The notes: a model not told the origin generated them from the letters alone. A DNA stretch of 64,000 bases from ENR-C20 sp942493145 (GCA_942493145.1 OW818679.1:2666001-2730000); one strand, 5' to 3'; numbered from the stretch's first letter, positions 23,671-31,948 are shown. Numbers and translations are program-made.

Positions 23671-25056
23671 CTATACAAGTCTGAGTGCATCAATCAGGTA
23701 TTTGAGCAGGAACAGCGCAGTAACGATATACATGATAGGATGTACTTCCTTTGCTTTTCCTTTTGCTAACTTGATTAATACGTAGAATATGAAACCAACT
23801 GCTATGCCGGTAGCTATGCTATAGCTGAAAGGCATTATGACTGCGGTAAAGAAAGCTGCAACAGCTTCTTCGAATTCATCCCATTTGATTTTGGTAAGTG
23901 ATTCCATCATTAGTATACCGACAACAATCAGCGCCGGAGCTGTAGCTGCCATCGGCACCATGAGGGCTATCGGCGAGATGAACAAAGAGAGTATGAAGAG
24001 AATTCCGACTACCGCTGAAGTCAGGCCTGTCTTTCCGCCTGCAGCAATACCAGATGCGCTTTCAACATATGTTGTGGTGTTGCTTGTTCCCAAGAGTGCG
24101 CCAACAGAGGTTGCAGTAGCATCTGCGAAAAGTGCTTTGTCAAGTTTTGAAGAGAAGCCGTGTCCTTTTTCAAGGGATTCTTCGTCCATCTGATCGAATA
24201 TTTTGGTTTTGCGACCAGTACCAAGGAAGGTTCCGATGGTGTCAAAGGTATCCGAAAGGCTGAATGCAAGAATAAGTGCCAATATCTTTAACAGCTGGGA
24301 AGGATCTGCGAACAGCCCGCCTATATCAAGCTGAAGGAAAGTCGGTGCAAGGCTGGGGGGAATGAAGGAAGCCGCTGTAAATTCCGGAACCTGGGTAACA
24401 CCCATCGGGATACCGATGACTGTTGCTGCCAGAACGCCTATGAGTATAGCGCCCTTGACTTTGAGAAGCATAAGGACGATTATGATTACCAAACCTATAA
24501 CTGTCAGGACGGATGCGGGATCTGTGAAATTAACCAGTGAGGGTACTACGTTTGAAAATTGGCCGATTGCATTTGGTTCGCTGTTGGGAGTGAAATCCAA
24601 CAGGTGAGCATCCATGAATCCTATATACGCGATGAAGAGTCCGATACCACCGCTGATCGCATACTGCAGCGATTGGGGAATTGCATAGATTATCATTTTT
24701 CTGATCTTTGTTACAGTTATAATTATATTAATGATACCGCAGATAAAAACAATGCCGAGAGCTTGCTGCCAGGGAATCTGCATACCGAGGCAAACCGTGT
24801 AGGTGAAAAATGCGTTGAGGCCCATGCCGGGAGCCAGTGCATAAGGCACGTTGGCAACGAATGCCATGATAAAGGTTGCAATTGCTGCTGCGAGGATGGT
24901 TGCTACAAAAACAGCTTTTTGATCCATTCCTGTACTGGAAAGGATAAGCGGATTGACAAACATTATGTACGCCATGGTCACAAATGTTGTGAATCCTGCC
25001 AGCACTTCCGTTTTGGCGGTGGTTCCGTGTTCTGTAAGCTTAAAAAACCTATCCAT
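23671..25056 (-). CDS. AzgA/PbuG-type guanine/hypoxanthine (purine) permease
   Basis: This 461-residue protein has about 12-14 membrane spans of the NCS2/AzgA subfamily, with the characteristic start RFFKLTEHGTTAKTEVLAGFTTFVTMAYIMFVNP, then ALAPGMGLNAFFTYTV, SLSDTFDTIGTFLGTG and GTSNTTTYVESASGIAAGG. Such permeases import purine bases by proton symport, which fits its place directly upstream of the purine operon on the same strand. GAGAGGGG lies before the ATG. A sigma-A promoter stands ~270 bases upstream (25325-25353), leaving a long untranslated leader that contains hairpins but no recognised purine riboswitch. Confidence 0.9.
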   Translation of the reverse strand: MDRFFKLTEHGTTAKTEVLAGFTTFVTMAYIMFVNPLILSSTGMDQKAVFVATILAAAIATFIMAFVANVPYALAPGMGLNAFFTYTVCLGMQIPWQQALGIVFICGIINIIITVTKIRKMIIYAIPQSLQYAISGGIGLFIAYIGFMDAHLLDFTPNSEPNAIGQFSNVVPSLVNFTDPASVLTVIGLVIIIVLMLLKVKGAILIGVLAATVIGIPMGVTQVPEFTAASFIPPSLAPTFLQLDIGGLFADPSQLLKILALILAFSLSDTFDTIGTFLGTGRKTKIFDQMDEESLEKGHGFSSKLDKALFADATATSVGALLGTSNTTTYVESASGIAAGGKTGLTSAVVGILFILSLFISPIALMVPMAATAPALIVVGILMMESLTKIKWDEFEEAVAAFFTAVIMPFSYSIATGIAVGFIFYVLIKLAKGKAKEVHPIMYIVTALFLLKYLIDALRLV

Positions 25057-25324
25057 TTGATTACCCCTCTCATAAAATGTAGGAATTACTTAATACGGAC
25101 TTCTCACAAAGTCCGACAAAGTCGCTGTCCGGTAACTGAAACGAAAAAGTGGCGATCGTTCGTACTTTTGTCCCTTCCAGACACTGAAACAACCAATTGC
25201 TTGGAAGCCTCAGAAATGAAGTAAACCTTGTCATCAGTAAAATCAACATAAATGGATGTATTCTGGAAACGCCTTCATACAAGGCATTTCAAAGCTTTTT
25301 TCAAAGTCATGAATTACATTAATA
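25057..25324 (-). promoter_or_regulatory. Structured untranslated leader of the permease gene
   Basis: From the promoter to the start codon there are ~265 transcribed bases without a credible gene. GAAATGCCTT/AAGGCGTTTC (around 25270-25294) is a ten-pair stem with a GTATG loop. CGGACTT/AAGTCCG (around 25095-25115) is a seven-pair stem just before the ribosome binding site. A 56-codon frame without start codon between them (containing VYFISEASKQLVVSVSG) looks protein-like and could be a gene relic. The role is not known. Confidence 0.45.
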
Positions 25325-25353
25325 ATACTATCAAAAGAGAAAGTGAATGTCAA
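25325..25353 (-). promoter_or_regulatory. Sigma-A-type promoter of the purine permease
   Basis: Minus strand TTGACA (25348-25353), 17-base spacer, TAGTAT (25325-25330). Confidence 0.7.
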
Positions 25354-25437
25354 TGAAAGAGATTAGAAAAAGCGAACAATATTTACTTTTCTCTGTTTAT
25401 TATTCGTATTATTTGAGTTATTTTTAGGGGAATTTTA

Positions 25438-25640
25438 GGGGGACGGTTCTCAAAAACTGGGAGTTTCAAGGGGCAGAGGACTCCAAAGGGGTAACCCGGG
25501 GGATAAGGTAGCTACCTCCGAAGGGGGACGGTTCTCAAAAACTTATAAGGGGGACGGTTCTCAAAAACTGAAGGGGGACGGTTCTCAAAAACTAAAGGGG
25601 GACGGTTCTCAAAAACTAAGGGGGACGGTTCTCAAAAACT
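25438..25640 (+). repeat. GGGGACGG repeat array, six copies, plus orientation
   Basis: Copies at 25438-25458, 25523-25543, 25549-25569, 25573-25593, 25597-25617 and 25620-25640, and a partial GGGGGACCTA at 25650. The last five follow each other at 23-26-base spacing. This array runs opposite to the pur arrays, so it points away from the permease gene. The 25354-25437 stretch before it holds nothing recognisable. Confidence 0.92.
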
Positions 25641-25657
25641 TAGGATCTAAGGGGGAC

Positions 25658-26638
25658 CTATAAGGGATAGGTGTTCAGGATATACAGAACTACAGGCAAT
25701 GTAAACATTGAGAAAAGAGTGGAATATACTACGTTTTCTGTAGCGAATTTGTGGTCCGATCCGTATTGTGCAGCAAGGACCGTTATTATCGTTGCGCAGG
25801 GCATGGCAAGCTCCAGAATCACCACCGTCTTTACGAACTGGTCGATTCCAGGCCCCAACAGCTTAAAAATCAGGTATGCGGTTGCCGGCAATATGATCAG
25901 CTTGAGGAAGGATAGCCTGAACGTCAGCTTCTTATTCAATATCTCACTGATACTGCCAAGTCCGTTTTCTGCCAGTGATATGCCAATGTATATCATTACC
26001 AGGTAAATGGTGATATTGCCCAGAGGGTTCAAGGTTTTGAACAGTATGTTATGGATCGCGCCTGCTACGGCATAGTCCGATGCAATCTGTGTTATATTTA
26101 TCAGGGCCAGGAAAAGTCCTGTTGTAAAGGCTATTATGCTTGGACTCAGCAGTTTTTTCAAATTTTCCTTCCATTCGATGCCATTGTGCTTATTAAGCAG
26201 GTAGACACCCAAAGTCCACACCATCAGTTCCAGGGTCACTGCGAAAAAATTGGCGTAGACGAGGCCTTTTTCACCAAAAAGTGAATTCAGCAGGGGCAAA
26301 CCCAGATAGCCCACATTTCCCAACATTGTGTGTGCTTTGAATACGTTGGCCGTAGCTCCTTCTATTTTCATCACTTTGGAAGCCACAGCACCCATTAACA
26401 GTCCGAAAAACATGAAAGTCAGAGCGAAGAATGAAATCCACAAGCCATCCTTTGCAGTTTTTGCTGTGAATTCATACGACGACATTGTTGTGACAATAAG
26501 TGCCGGTGCAGTAATATTAATTACAAATTTTGAAATATAAGTACCCGATAGCTCTGGGAGATACCCGGTCTTTGTTGCTGCAAAGCCTATTATGGCAAGT
26601 ATCATCAATACTGCGATCTGGTTAAGTATGATTTCCAT
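25658..26638 (-). CDS. AEC-family (auxin efflux carrier-like) transporter
   Basis: This 326-residue protein has ten predicted spans in two halves, with the family's N-terminal FAATKTGYLPE..ISKFVINITAPALIV and the mid-protein MLGNVGYLGLPLLNSLFG, and the C-terminal ELAMPCATIITVLAAQYGSD motif. AEC proteins in bacteria export or exchange small organic acids (for example malate or lactate); the substrate here cannot be read. GGGATAA precedes the ATG. It stands between the repeat array and the toxin-antitoxin remnant and has no obvious partner. Confidence 0.82.
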   Translation of the reverse strand: MEIILNQIAVLMILAIIGFAATKTGYLPELSGTYISKFVINITAPALIVTTMSSYEFTAKTAKDGLWISFFALTFMFFGLLMGAVASKVMKIEGATANVFKAHTMLGNVGYLGLPLLNSLFGEKGLVYANFFAVTLELMVWTLGVYLLNKHNGIEWKENLKKLLSPSIIAFTTGLFLALINITQIASDYAVAGAIHNILFKTLNPLGNITIYLVMIYIGISLAENGLGSISEILNKKLTFRLSFLKLIILPATAYLIFKLLGPGIDQFVKTVVILELAMPCATIITVLAAQYGSDHKFATENVVYSTLFSMFTLPVVLYILNTYPL

Positions 26639-26685
26639 TGTTTATCCCTGTGTCCTGTTCCTGTTGATTTCAGTCTTACTTCCAG

Positions 26686-26883
26686 TTACTTTTGTTCCTT
26701 CTCTTCATATCCCTGGCACTGCATGCCTGAAGACTGTTGGACAATGATAGATGGAACACGCTTGGACTTAATGCTAAATATTTTGCATCCATATGGGAAT
26801 CTATTGTCCCAAGTAATATAATAATGCTTACATTTCAGGCAATTCGCCCTTTGTGACTCAGAATCATGATTAGAACAAATCAT
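26686..26883 (-). CDS. Small Cys-rich protein of the short 'uracil-DNA glycosylase'-labelled family
   Basis: This 65-residue protein has a C-x2-C pair (NCLKCKHYYITWDNRFPYGCKIF), a further Cys in PYGC and a last one in SGMQCQGYEE, the four-Cys pattern of a widespread small Firmicute protein. That group is often labelled uracil-DNA glycosylase in databases, but the peptide is far too short to be the enzyme; a zinc or Fe-S knuckle is more likely. Its start overlaps the end of the toxin remnant by 14 bases, so it may ride on the antitoxin transcript. Confidence 0.6.
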   Translation of the reverse strand: MICSNHDSESQRANCLKCKHYYITWDNRFPYGCKIFSIKSKRVPSIIVQQSSGMQCQGYEEKEQK

Positions 26884-26989
26884 TATGGGTTCCCGTTCGT
26901 GTAAGATATAAAATCAGGTCACTTTCTGTCAGCTCGTAAACCAACAACCAATCTGGTGTAATAGTTGAGGGTTTCACTGTATATTTCAT
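26870..26989 (-). pseudogene. C-terminal remnant of a YafQ/RelE-type toxin
   Basis: Thirty-nine codons starting at an ATG that overlaps the antitoxin stop (ATGA) read MKYTVKPSTITPDWLLVYEL then TESDLILYLTRTGTHNDLF. The second part matches the C-terminus of YafQ-type toxins (PDWLL.YE....LIL.L.RTGTHSDLF), including the essential penultimate Phe region. The N-terminal ~50 residues, which carry the other catalytic and RNA-contact residues of a ~90-residue toxin, are absent. The frame remains open and coupled to the antitoxin, so a short peptide may still be made, but toxin activity is very unlikely. Confidence 0.8.
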
Positions 26990-27261
26990 TTCAACAGCTC
27001 CGTCATCATCTCATCGACATTATCATAGCCCTTATACACTTGAGGATTACTCTTCATTTTCTCAACTTCATCAATAGCGGCAATCGTTTCTGCATTCGGT
27101 ACATTTCGAGATATATTAAATGGTATTCTCTGTTCCCTGACAGCTTGCTTTGTAAATGCTATAAATGCGGTTGTCATAGACAATCCTAAATCAGAAAACA
27201 ATTCCTCTGCCTGTTTTTTTAACTTTTCGTCCATTCGAATAGTGATATTTGTATTGGCCAT
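26986..27261 (-). CDS. RelB/DinJ-family antitoxin
   Basis: The product (91 residues from the ATG at 27261, behind AAAGGGGTG) opens MANTNITIRMDEKLKKQAEELFSDLGLSMTTAF, the ribbon-helix-helix DNA-binding domain of RelB/DinJ proteins, and has a C-terminal acidic tail that would wrap the toxin (VDEMMTELLK). An upstream ATG at 27282 is only ~7 bases from the predicted transcription start and is less likely. It overlaps the toxin remnant by four bases in the usual operon arrangement. With the toxin lost it may persist as an autoregulator or as protection against related toxins; that is inference. Confidence 0.85.
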   Translation of the reverse strand: MANTNITIRMDEKLKKQAEELFSDLGLSMTTAFIAFTKQAVREQRIPFNISRNVPNAETIAAIDEVEKMKSNPQVYKGYDNVDEMMTELLK

Positions 27262-27295
27262 ATAAAGCACCCCTTTCTTCATTCTTATATTTCAA

Positions 27296-27324
27296 ATATT
27301 AGCATATTGTATGTGCTCTGTCAA
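27296..27324 (-). promoter_or_regulatory. Sigma-A-type promoter of the antitoxin operon
   Basis: Minus strand TTGACA (27319-27324), 17-base spacer, TAATAT (27296-27301), near consensus. Confidence 0.78.
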
Positions 27325-27406
27325 TACATCGCACGTATTATGCAGAAATATTATGTCCTCGATTATCAATAATCCTAATAACCGTTTTAAAATAAAGTCA
27401 AAAGAC

Positions 27407-27449
27407 AAAAAAGCCCCGATAGCCTTGTGTTTTCGAGGCTTTCGGGGCT
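27407..27449 (-). terminator. Strong intrinsic terminator after guaA-end remnant
   Basis: AGCCCCGA and TCGGGGCT arms with inner AGCCT/AGGCT; on the minus strand the stem is followed by TTTTTTGTCTTTTG. It directly follows the guaA-like 3' end at 27458, as a guaA terminator would. Confidence 0.85.
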
Positions 27450-27457
27450 GTTATCCA

Positions 27458-27499
27458 TTATTCCCATTTTATGGTGCTTGGGGGCTTGCTTCTGATATC
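27458..27499 (-). pseudogene. Remnant of a guaA 3' end
   Basis: On the minus strand the frame ends D-I-R-S-K-P-P-S-T-I-K-W-E-stop, against D-I-T-S-K-P-P-S-T-I-E-W-E-stop in the intact guaA (33421-33462). The two 42-base stretches differ at nine positions by my count. Upstream the frame is open for ~20 more codons (LGIHLNQVSIKVDKGTA) with only faint similarity to GuaA. It is followed by a strong terminator. It lies in the same orientation as guaA, about 6 kb away. Confidence 0.65.
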
Positions 27500-27566
27500 T
27501 GCCGTCCCTTTATCAACTTTAATAGAAACCTGATTCAAATGAATACCAAGCAGTAATTGTATTGTT

Positions 27567-28574
27567 TTATACGAAAGACTTGATTCGAATTCCCAACTTC
27601 TCAACAGCATTCTTGTAGTAGAGTTTTTCTCTCTCACTATCAGTCAGTGGAATTTCGGATATGAATTTCACCATATCGTCAAGCCGCTCATATGGGTAAT
27701 CACTACCAAATAATATGTTGTCAATACCAAGTACATTTTTGGCGCATGCAAAAGCTTCCTTGCACATATTGCCGCTTGTCGTAACAAAAATATTATTCCT
27801 GAAGTAATAGCTTATATCTTCTTTGCATTTGATGTCCGGGTTTGGCATGAATTTCAGTCTGTTGTTCATTCTCTCCAGCAGGAATGGAATCCCTTCGCCC
27901 AAATGTCCCAATACCACCTTCAAGCCAGGTAGCTCGTCAAAAAGTCCGGATACTATCATTCTTGTTATTGTGGTTATAGTATCCATAGTAAACCCAAGGC
28001 CAGGCCCTGCCACTGTGAAGCCATATCCCTCAAAACGCTTGTAGTTCGGAAGGCTTGGATGCAAATATACATATACACCAAGTTCTACTGCTTTTTTAAA
28101 AATTGGCCTGTATTGTTCCTGGTCTGGCGCAGTATCCCCATAGTTGGAGTGTGTATGCCAGGCAACAAAACCATAGTCCTTCACACATCTCTCCAGCTCC
28201 AAACACGCAGCGCCTGCATCATTTACAGGCAGTATGGCGCTTCCCAGGTATTGATCCGGATATTTATCAATGACCTGTGCCAGAGTGTCATTTGTATTCC
28301 GGCAGACTTCTATGCTGTCATCAATATCAAGCTGCTCCGGGCCTGCCGAACTGCTCAGAACCGCAATATCCACACCGTTCTCTTTCATTATTTGGCTGCG
28401 CTTTTCAGCTAAATCAAGCAACTGGGGCAATAAGACATCCTGCGGCATGGAAATTGATTCCGACCAGGTAATAATGTTGCTTGCCTTGTCATAAATTGGA
28501 GGTTGCTTTCTGTTTTCAAAAGCATCCAATGTGCTTTGACCGTAAAAATGATTTTCCAGATCGATCCTTTTCAT
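27567..28574 (-). CDS. Amidohydrolase-2 family protein (ACMSD / gamma-resorcylate decarboxylase type)
   Basis: This 335-residue TIM-barrel protein has metal-site motifs of the amidohydrolase-2 family: ENHFY near the N-terminus (E-x-H as in gamma-resorcylate decarboxylases), AWHTHSNYGD, LHPSLPNY, VLGHLGEGIPFLLERMNNR and FGSDYPYER with the final Asp ligand. Members decarboxylate aromatic acids or hydrolyse related substrates through one divalent metal. The gene is next to a TRAP transporter for small acids on the same strand (28 bases apart), which suggests import and decarboxylation of an aromatic or keto acid. The exact substrate is unknown. GGAGAC precedes the ATG. Confidence 0.82.
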   Translation of the reverse strand: MKRIDLENHFYGQSTLDAFENRKQPPIYDKASNIITWSESISMPQDVLLPQLLDLAEKRSQIMKENGVDIAVLSSSAGPEQLDIDDSIEVCRNTNDTLAQVIDKYPDQYLGSAILPVNDAGAACLELERCVKDYGFVAWHTHSNYGDTAPDQEQYRPIFKKAVELGVYVYLHPSLPNYKRFEGYGFTVAGPGLGFTMDTITTITRMIVSGLFDELPGLKVVLGHLGEGIPFLLERMNNRLKFMPNPDIKCKEDISYYFRNNIFVTTSGNMCKEAFACAKNVLGIDNILFGSDYPYERLDDMVKFISEIPLTDSEREKLYYKNAVEKLGIRIKSFV

Positions 28575-28602
28575 TCCATGTCTCCTTTTCCTCTTCCTTT
28601 GC

Positions 28603-29883
28603 CTAAGTTCCCGCTAATATGTTTGGTAAAAACAGTGATATCCCCGGTACATAAGTAATAATAAGCAATGCGATCACATACAGAATTATAAATGGAACAA
28701 GTGCTTTGGATATCTCTCCCATACTGGATTTCAGTACGCTCTGGGTTACGAATATATTAAGTCCGAAGGGTGGTGTGAACATACCGATTGACAGGTTCAC
28801 AGTGAAAATTATACCCAGATGAAGAGGGTCGATTCCCAGTGCTAATGCTGATGGCAGGAGCATTGGTGCCAAAATCAGTATTGCTGCGCCACTGTCGAAG
28901 AAACAGCCGACAATGAGCAACAGGATATTCAGAATCATGAGGAACTGAAATGCTGACAATCCGCTGAATACTTCAGTCAGGAACGTAGGCATCTGTGCAA
29001 CTGTTGCTGCCTGGGCGAATACCGTACTTATTCCGATCAGCAGAAATATCTGAGCCGTAGTTACAGCAGACTCCTTGAATACCTTAAACAATTGTGCCGG
29101 CTTGATATCCTTCAGTACGAACACAGCTACGATAAATGAATACAAAGCTGCTATTGCCCCTGATTCCGTAGGAGTGCACAATCCGCTGTAAATCCCTCCA
29201 AGTATGATAACAGGAAGAATTATTACTACGATTCCTCTTTTAAAAGCTGTTCCGACTTCCTTAAGTGTAGTTTTTTCTCCCGCAAATGCATTATCCTTAC
29301 ATACAAAAACAAGATAAACACCAATAATGGCAACCACCAAAAGTCCGGGCAGAAACCCACCCATAAATAGCCTGGTAATTGATTGTTCAGTTGCAATGCC
29401 AAAAATAATCATAGTGATACTTGGTGGTATGATTGTGCTTAAAGCCCCGGATGATGTAATCAAGCCTAATGATAATTTTTTGCCATGCGCTTTTGTCAGA
29501 GGTTCATGTACTACCTTGCCGAAAGTTGCTGTTGCGGCAGGAGCTGAACCGGATATTGCTCCGAAGATAGCATTTGACACCAGGCAGGATAAGGCGAGAC
29601 CACCGCGAACATTTTTAAGAAGTACTATAAAAACATTAATTAACCGGCTTCCCAGTGAACTATTGGCAATGATACTTCCAGCCACGATGAAAAAAGGTAC
29701 CGCCAGGAGACTGTTTTTCGTCATAGCTTCAAATAGTCCTGTAAACATGTTCTGAATGGGCATGTTGTTTACAAAGACCTGAAGATATACCGTAGCCCCT
29801 GCCAATGCCACCCAGATAGGTGCATTGATAGCCACCAGTACCAAAATAATGACGATCATTATGATGATTGATTGTGTTAGCAT
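28603..29883 (-). CDS. dctM: TRAP transporter large permease (DctM type)
   Basis: This 426-residue, highly hydrophobic protein with ~12 spans carries TRAP-family landmarks: VPFFIVAGSIIANSSLGSRLI, FGAISGSAPAATATFGKV, ITSSGALSTIIPPSITMIIFG and TVNLSIGMFTPPFGLNIFV. It forms the ion-coupled translocation unit driven by a sodium gradient and works with the DctQ and DctP proteins encoded immediately upstream. It overlaps dctQ by 7 bases. The amidohydrolase gene follows at 28 bases, probably in the same transcript. Confidence 0.92.
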   Translation of the reverse strand: MLTQSIIIMIVIILVLVAINAPIWVALAGATVYLQVFVNNMPIQNMFTGLFEAMTKNSLLAVPFFIVAGSIIANSSLGSRLINVFIVLLKNVRGGLALSCLVSNAIFGAISGSAPAATATFGKVVHEPLTKAHGKKLSLGLITSSGALSTIIPPSITMIIFGIATEQSITRLFMGGFLPGLLVVAIIGVYLVFVCKDNAFAGEKTTLKEVGTAFKRGIVVIILPVIILGGIYSGLCTPTESGAIAALYSFIVAVFVLKDIKPAQLFKVFKESAVTTAQIFLLIGISTVFAQAATVAQMPTFLTEVFSGLSAFQFLMILNILLLIVGCFFDSGAAILILAPMLLPSALALGIDPLHLGIIFTVNLSIGMFTPPFGLNIFVTQSVLKSSMGEISKALVPFIILYVIALLIITYVPGISLFLPNILAGT

Positions 29884-30368
29884 TCTTTGATGTCTCCTTT
29901 TTCAAAAAAGATAATTACAATCCAACTCAGGATGGCAAGGATAAAGCATGCTGTAACAATTCCATACAGTATGAATCGCGGCATTTGGAGTACAAAGGTT
30001 ACCGTCATGCGCGAGAAGGCTTTTTGGGTTACCAGGACACCGTAATACGCAAGCATCCCCATAAATCCCATGGTGATCAACCCACGGACAATTGTTATGA
30101 CTCTCTTTATGGATTCATTTTTCAGAAACCCGTTGAGTACGCCTATACATAGCTGCTTATCCGTGAACTCAAGATATGAGATTAAAACAAAAACCGAAAG
30201 TACAATCAAGTAGGAACATAGTTCTTCTGACCAGGGAAAACCGGCTCCAACAGTGAAACGAAGGATTGCGTTGACAGCTGCCAGTAATGTACTGATGAAA
30301 ATGAATATTGCTCCGAGCCGGACTAAGTTCCTGTTTATGGCACCCATAACAGATATGACTCTATTCAT
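29877..30368 (-). CDS. dctQ: TRAP transporter small permease (DctQ type)
   Basis: This 163-residue protein has four spans, the usual DctQ size, with the family signature AAVNAILRFTVGAGFPWSEELCSYLIVLSVFV around residues 30-60 (R-x-x-x-x-x-G..W.EE..). It pairs with the large permease and supports the periplasmic-domain interaction with the substrate-binding protein. GGGAGGAAAAC precedes its ATG, and it lies between dctP and dctM. Confidence 0.88.
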   Translation of the reverse strand: MNRVISVMGAINRNLVRLGAIFIFISTLLAAVNAILRFTVGAGFPWSEELCSYLIVLSVFVLISYLEFTDKQLCIGVLNGFLKNESIKRVITIVRGLITMGFMGMLAYYGVLVTQKAFSRMTVTFVLQMPRFILYGIVTACFILAILSWIVIIFFEKGDIKEC

Positions 30369-30392
30369 ATGTTTTCCTCCCTGGATTGAATA

Positions 30393-31457
30393 CTACTTTG
30401 CGTTAATCATGCCGACGACGTCATCATAAATCTTGGCACAGTCTGCATTTGTGTTCTTGAATTTATCATGCAATGGTGCTGCTGCTGATTTCAATTCCTT
30501 CAATAATTCTTCACTTGGATTTACTACTTCTACTCCGCCTGCCATCAAGTTATCCATATTTGTTTTATACAGTTGTTCTACATAGTCATATTCAAACTCG
30601 GTAATAACCGCCTTGGTTGTGGCCATTATCAGATCCTGAATATCCTGTGGAAGGCCTGCCATCCAGTCGGCACTATATACAAATGCGTTGGACATTGCAC
30701 TTGCCGGTATCATGTTCAGGTACTTTGCACTCTCCTGCAGTTTCATTGTACCCATGAAAATCGGGTCTGTTTCCACTCCATCAACTGTTCCGTTTTGCAG
30801 TGCTACCGCTATATCACCCGGATCAAGTGATGTTGGTGCAGCGCCGTAAGCCTTTAATTCATCCTGAAGGGTAGGACTGGGAAGTGACCAGATCTTTTTG
30901 TTGTTCAAATCATCCATTGTTGTTATTTTCGTTTTTGATAAAATACTGCGTTCAACATTTCTCAGCCAGCCGCCTACCAAAAAGCCTTTGGAATTCATAT
31001 ACTCGTTCAGAGTGCTGTCCTCGCTGTTGAGAATCTCATAAAGTTCATCAGAACTTTCGAACAGGTATGGCAGGTCTGTAATTGCTACTGCCGGCGCAAA
31101 AGATGCAAAATATGAGCTGGGAATCAACACTGCCTGGATGCTGCCATCCTGTACACCCTGAATCATTTGTACGGATGTACCTAATTGGCTGCCGGGATAT
31201 AGCTCAACTACTATCTGGCCTTTCGATGCCTCTTCAATTCTCTTTTTGAACTCTTCCATTGTGGCATTTTGCTGATGCTTTCCGACAGTTGGCGTTCCGA
31301 TACGAATGGTATATGTTTCATTAGTGCTTGTGACTTCCGGTGCTGAACTGCTGGTGTCTGGCGCCGTAGCCCCACCATCGCTGCTGCCGCAACCTGACAG
31401 TATTGTACCTATGGAAAGAATCAATGCCATGATTAGTGCTAATGCTGTTTTTTTCAT
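30393..31457 (-). CDS. dctP: TRAP transporter solute-binding lipoprotein (DctP type)
   Basis: The ATG at 31457, behind AGGAGG, begins a lipoprotein signal (MKKTALALIMALILSIGTIL, then SGCGSS with the lipobox Cys). The mature protein has DctP features: YTIRIGTPTVGKHQQNATMEEFKKRIEEAS, VELYPGSQLGTSVQMIQGVQDG, a conserved ARG-type ligand region around GGWLRNVERSI, and LQNGTVDGVETDPIFMG. It captures an organic acid outside the cell for DctQM. The length (354 residues) is normal. It is the first gene of the TRAP-amidohydrolase unit, with a promoter and probable operators just upstream. Confidence 0.9.
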   Translation of the reverse strand: MKKTALALIMALILSIGTILSGCGSSDGGATAPDTSSSAPEVTSTNETYTIRIGTPTVGKHQQNATMEEFKKRIEEASKGQIVVELYPGSQLGTSVQMIQGVQDGSIQAVLIPSSYFASFAPAVAITDLPYLFESSDELYEILNSEDSTLNEYMNSKGFLVGGWLRNVERSILSKTKITTMDDLNNKKIWSLPSPTLQDELKAYGAAPTSLDPGDIAVALQNGTVDGVETDPIFMGTMKLQESAKYLNMIPASAMSNAFVYSADWMAGLPQDIQDLIMATTKAVITEFEYDYVEQLYKTNMDNLMAGGVEVVNPSEELLKELKSAAAPLHDKFKNTNADCAKIYDDVVGMINAK

Positions 31458-31569
31458 TGAACAATCCTCCTGTTTATATTTTTTAGATAAATAGCCTGAG
31501 TTATGAACCAGTTTTCCCTCCCTCCTGCTAAAGAATCCTCGCATTGCTAAGTGAATGAATATAGACCGT

Positions 31570-31617
31570 CCGGTTAGTCTCTATTAATAATTTATCACCT
31601 ATTAACCGTTTAGTCAA
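31570..31617 (-). promoter_or_regulatory. Promoter of TRAP operon with paired operator-like motifs
   Basis: Minus strand TTGACT (31612-31617), 17-base spacer, TAAATT (31589-31594). GACTAAACGG (31606-31615) overlaps the -35 box and GACTAACCGG (31570-31579) lies just after the -10 box; each continues as an imperfect palindrome. AATATTCATT also occurs at 31616 and again at 31914, just before the divergent TetR gene. These are likely targets of the adjacent regulator. Confidence 0.6.
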
Positions 31618-31706
31618 TATTCATTCGTTTATTTTTTATCATTTTTTTCGATTTTTCAAAAATTAAAACTTAACCACACTTTATATACACTTTTAAAACA
31701 CTTTAA

Positions 31707-31754
31707 TAGGCGCTTTTATAGGCGCTTTTTTAGGCGCTTTTATAGGCGCTTTTA
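31707..31754. repeat. 12-bp tandem repeat, four copies
   Basis: TAGGCGCTTTTA repeats at 31707, 31719, 31731 and 31743 in the TRAP-TetR gap. The remainder of the 490-base gap holds the two divergent promoters and AT-rich sequence without a gene. Confidence 0.85.
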
Positions 31755-31869
31755 CATACACTTATAAATACCCCTTAAAAGCACTTTAAAAATTTAATAT
31801 AGTAGTATGCTTAAAACATTGAATTTGCTTGAATTGTGTAGTTAAGGACTAATTATTTGTATAGACTGC

Positions 31870-31898
31870 TTGACATCTTGTTGAGAAACTTCTAGACT
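31870..31898 (+). promoter_or_regulatory. Sigma-A-type promoter of the TetR gene
   Basis: TTGACA (31870-31875), 17-base spacer, TAGACT (31893-31898). Downstream, ACTGAATATTCATTTAGT (31911-31928) contains the palindrome GAATATTC and could be an autoregulatory operator. Confidence 0.6.
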
Positions 31899-31948
31899 GA
31901 AATAAATATCGACTGAATATTCATTTAGTTCATAATAAGGAGTTTCAC

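Noticed and set aside
23407..25324. Purine riboswitch upstream of purE or the permease
   Set aside because: The conserved three-way-junction core sequences could not be found on the correct strand in either leader.
21036..25640. Regularly spaced short repeats that resemble CRISPR arrays
   Set aside because: Spacers are only a few to ~27 bases and are themselves repeated, the repeat occurs singly elsewhere and inside genes, and no cas gene is present.
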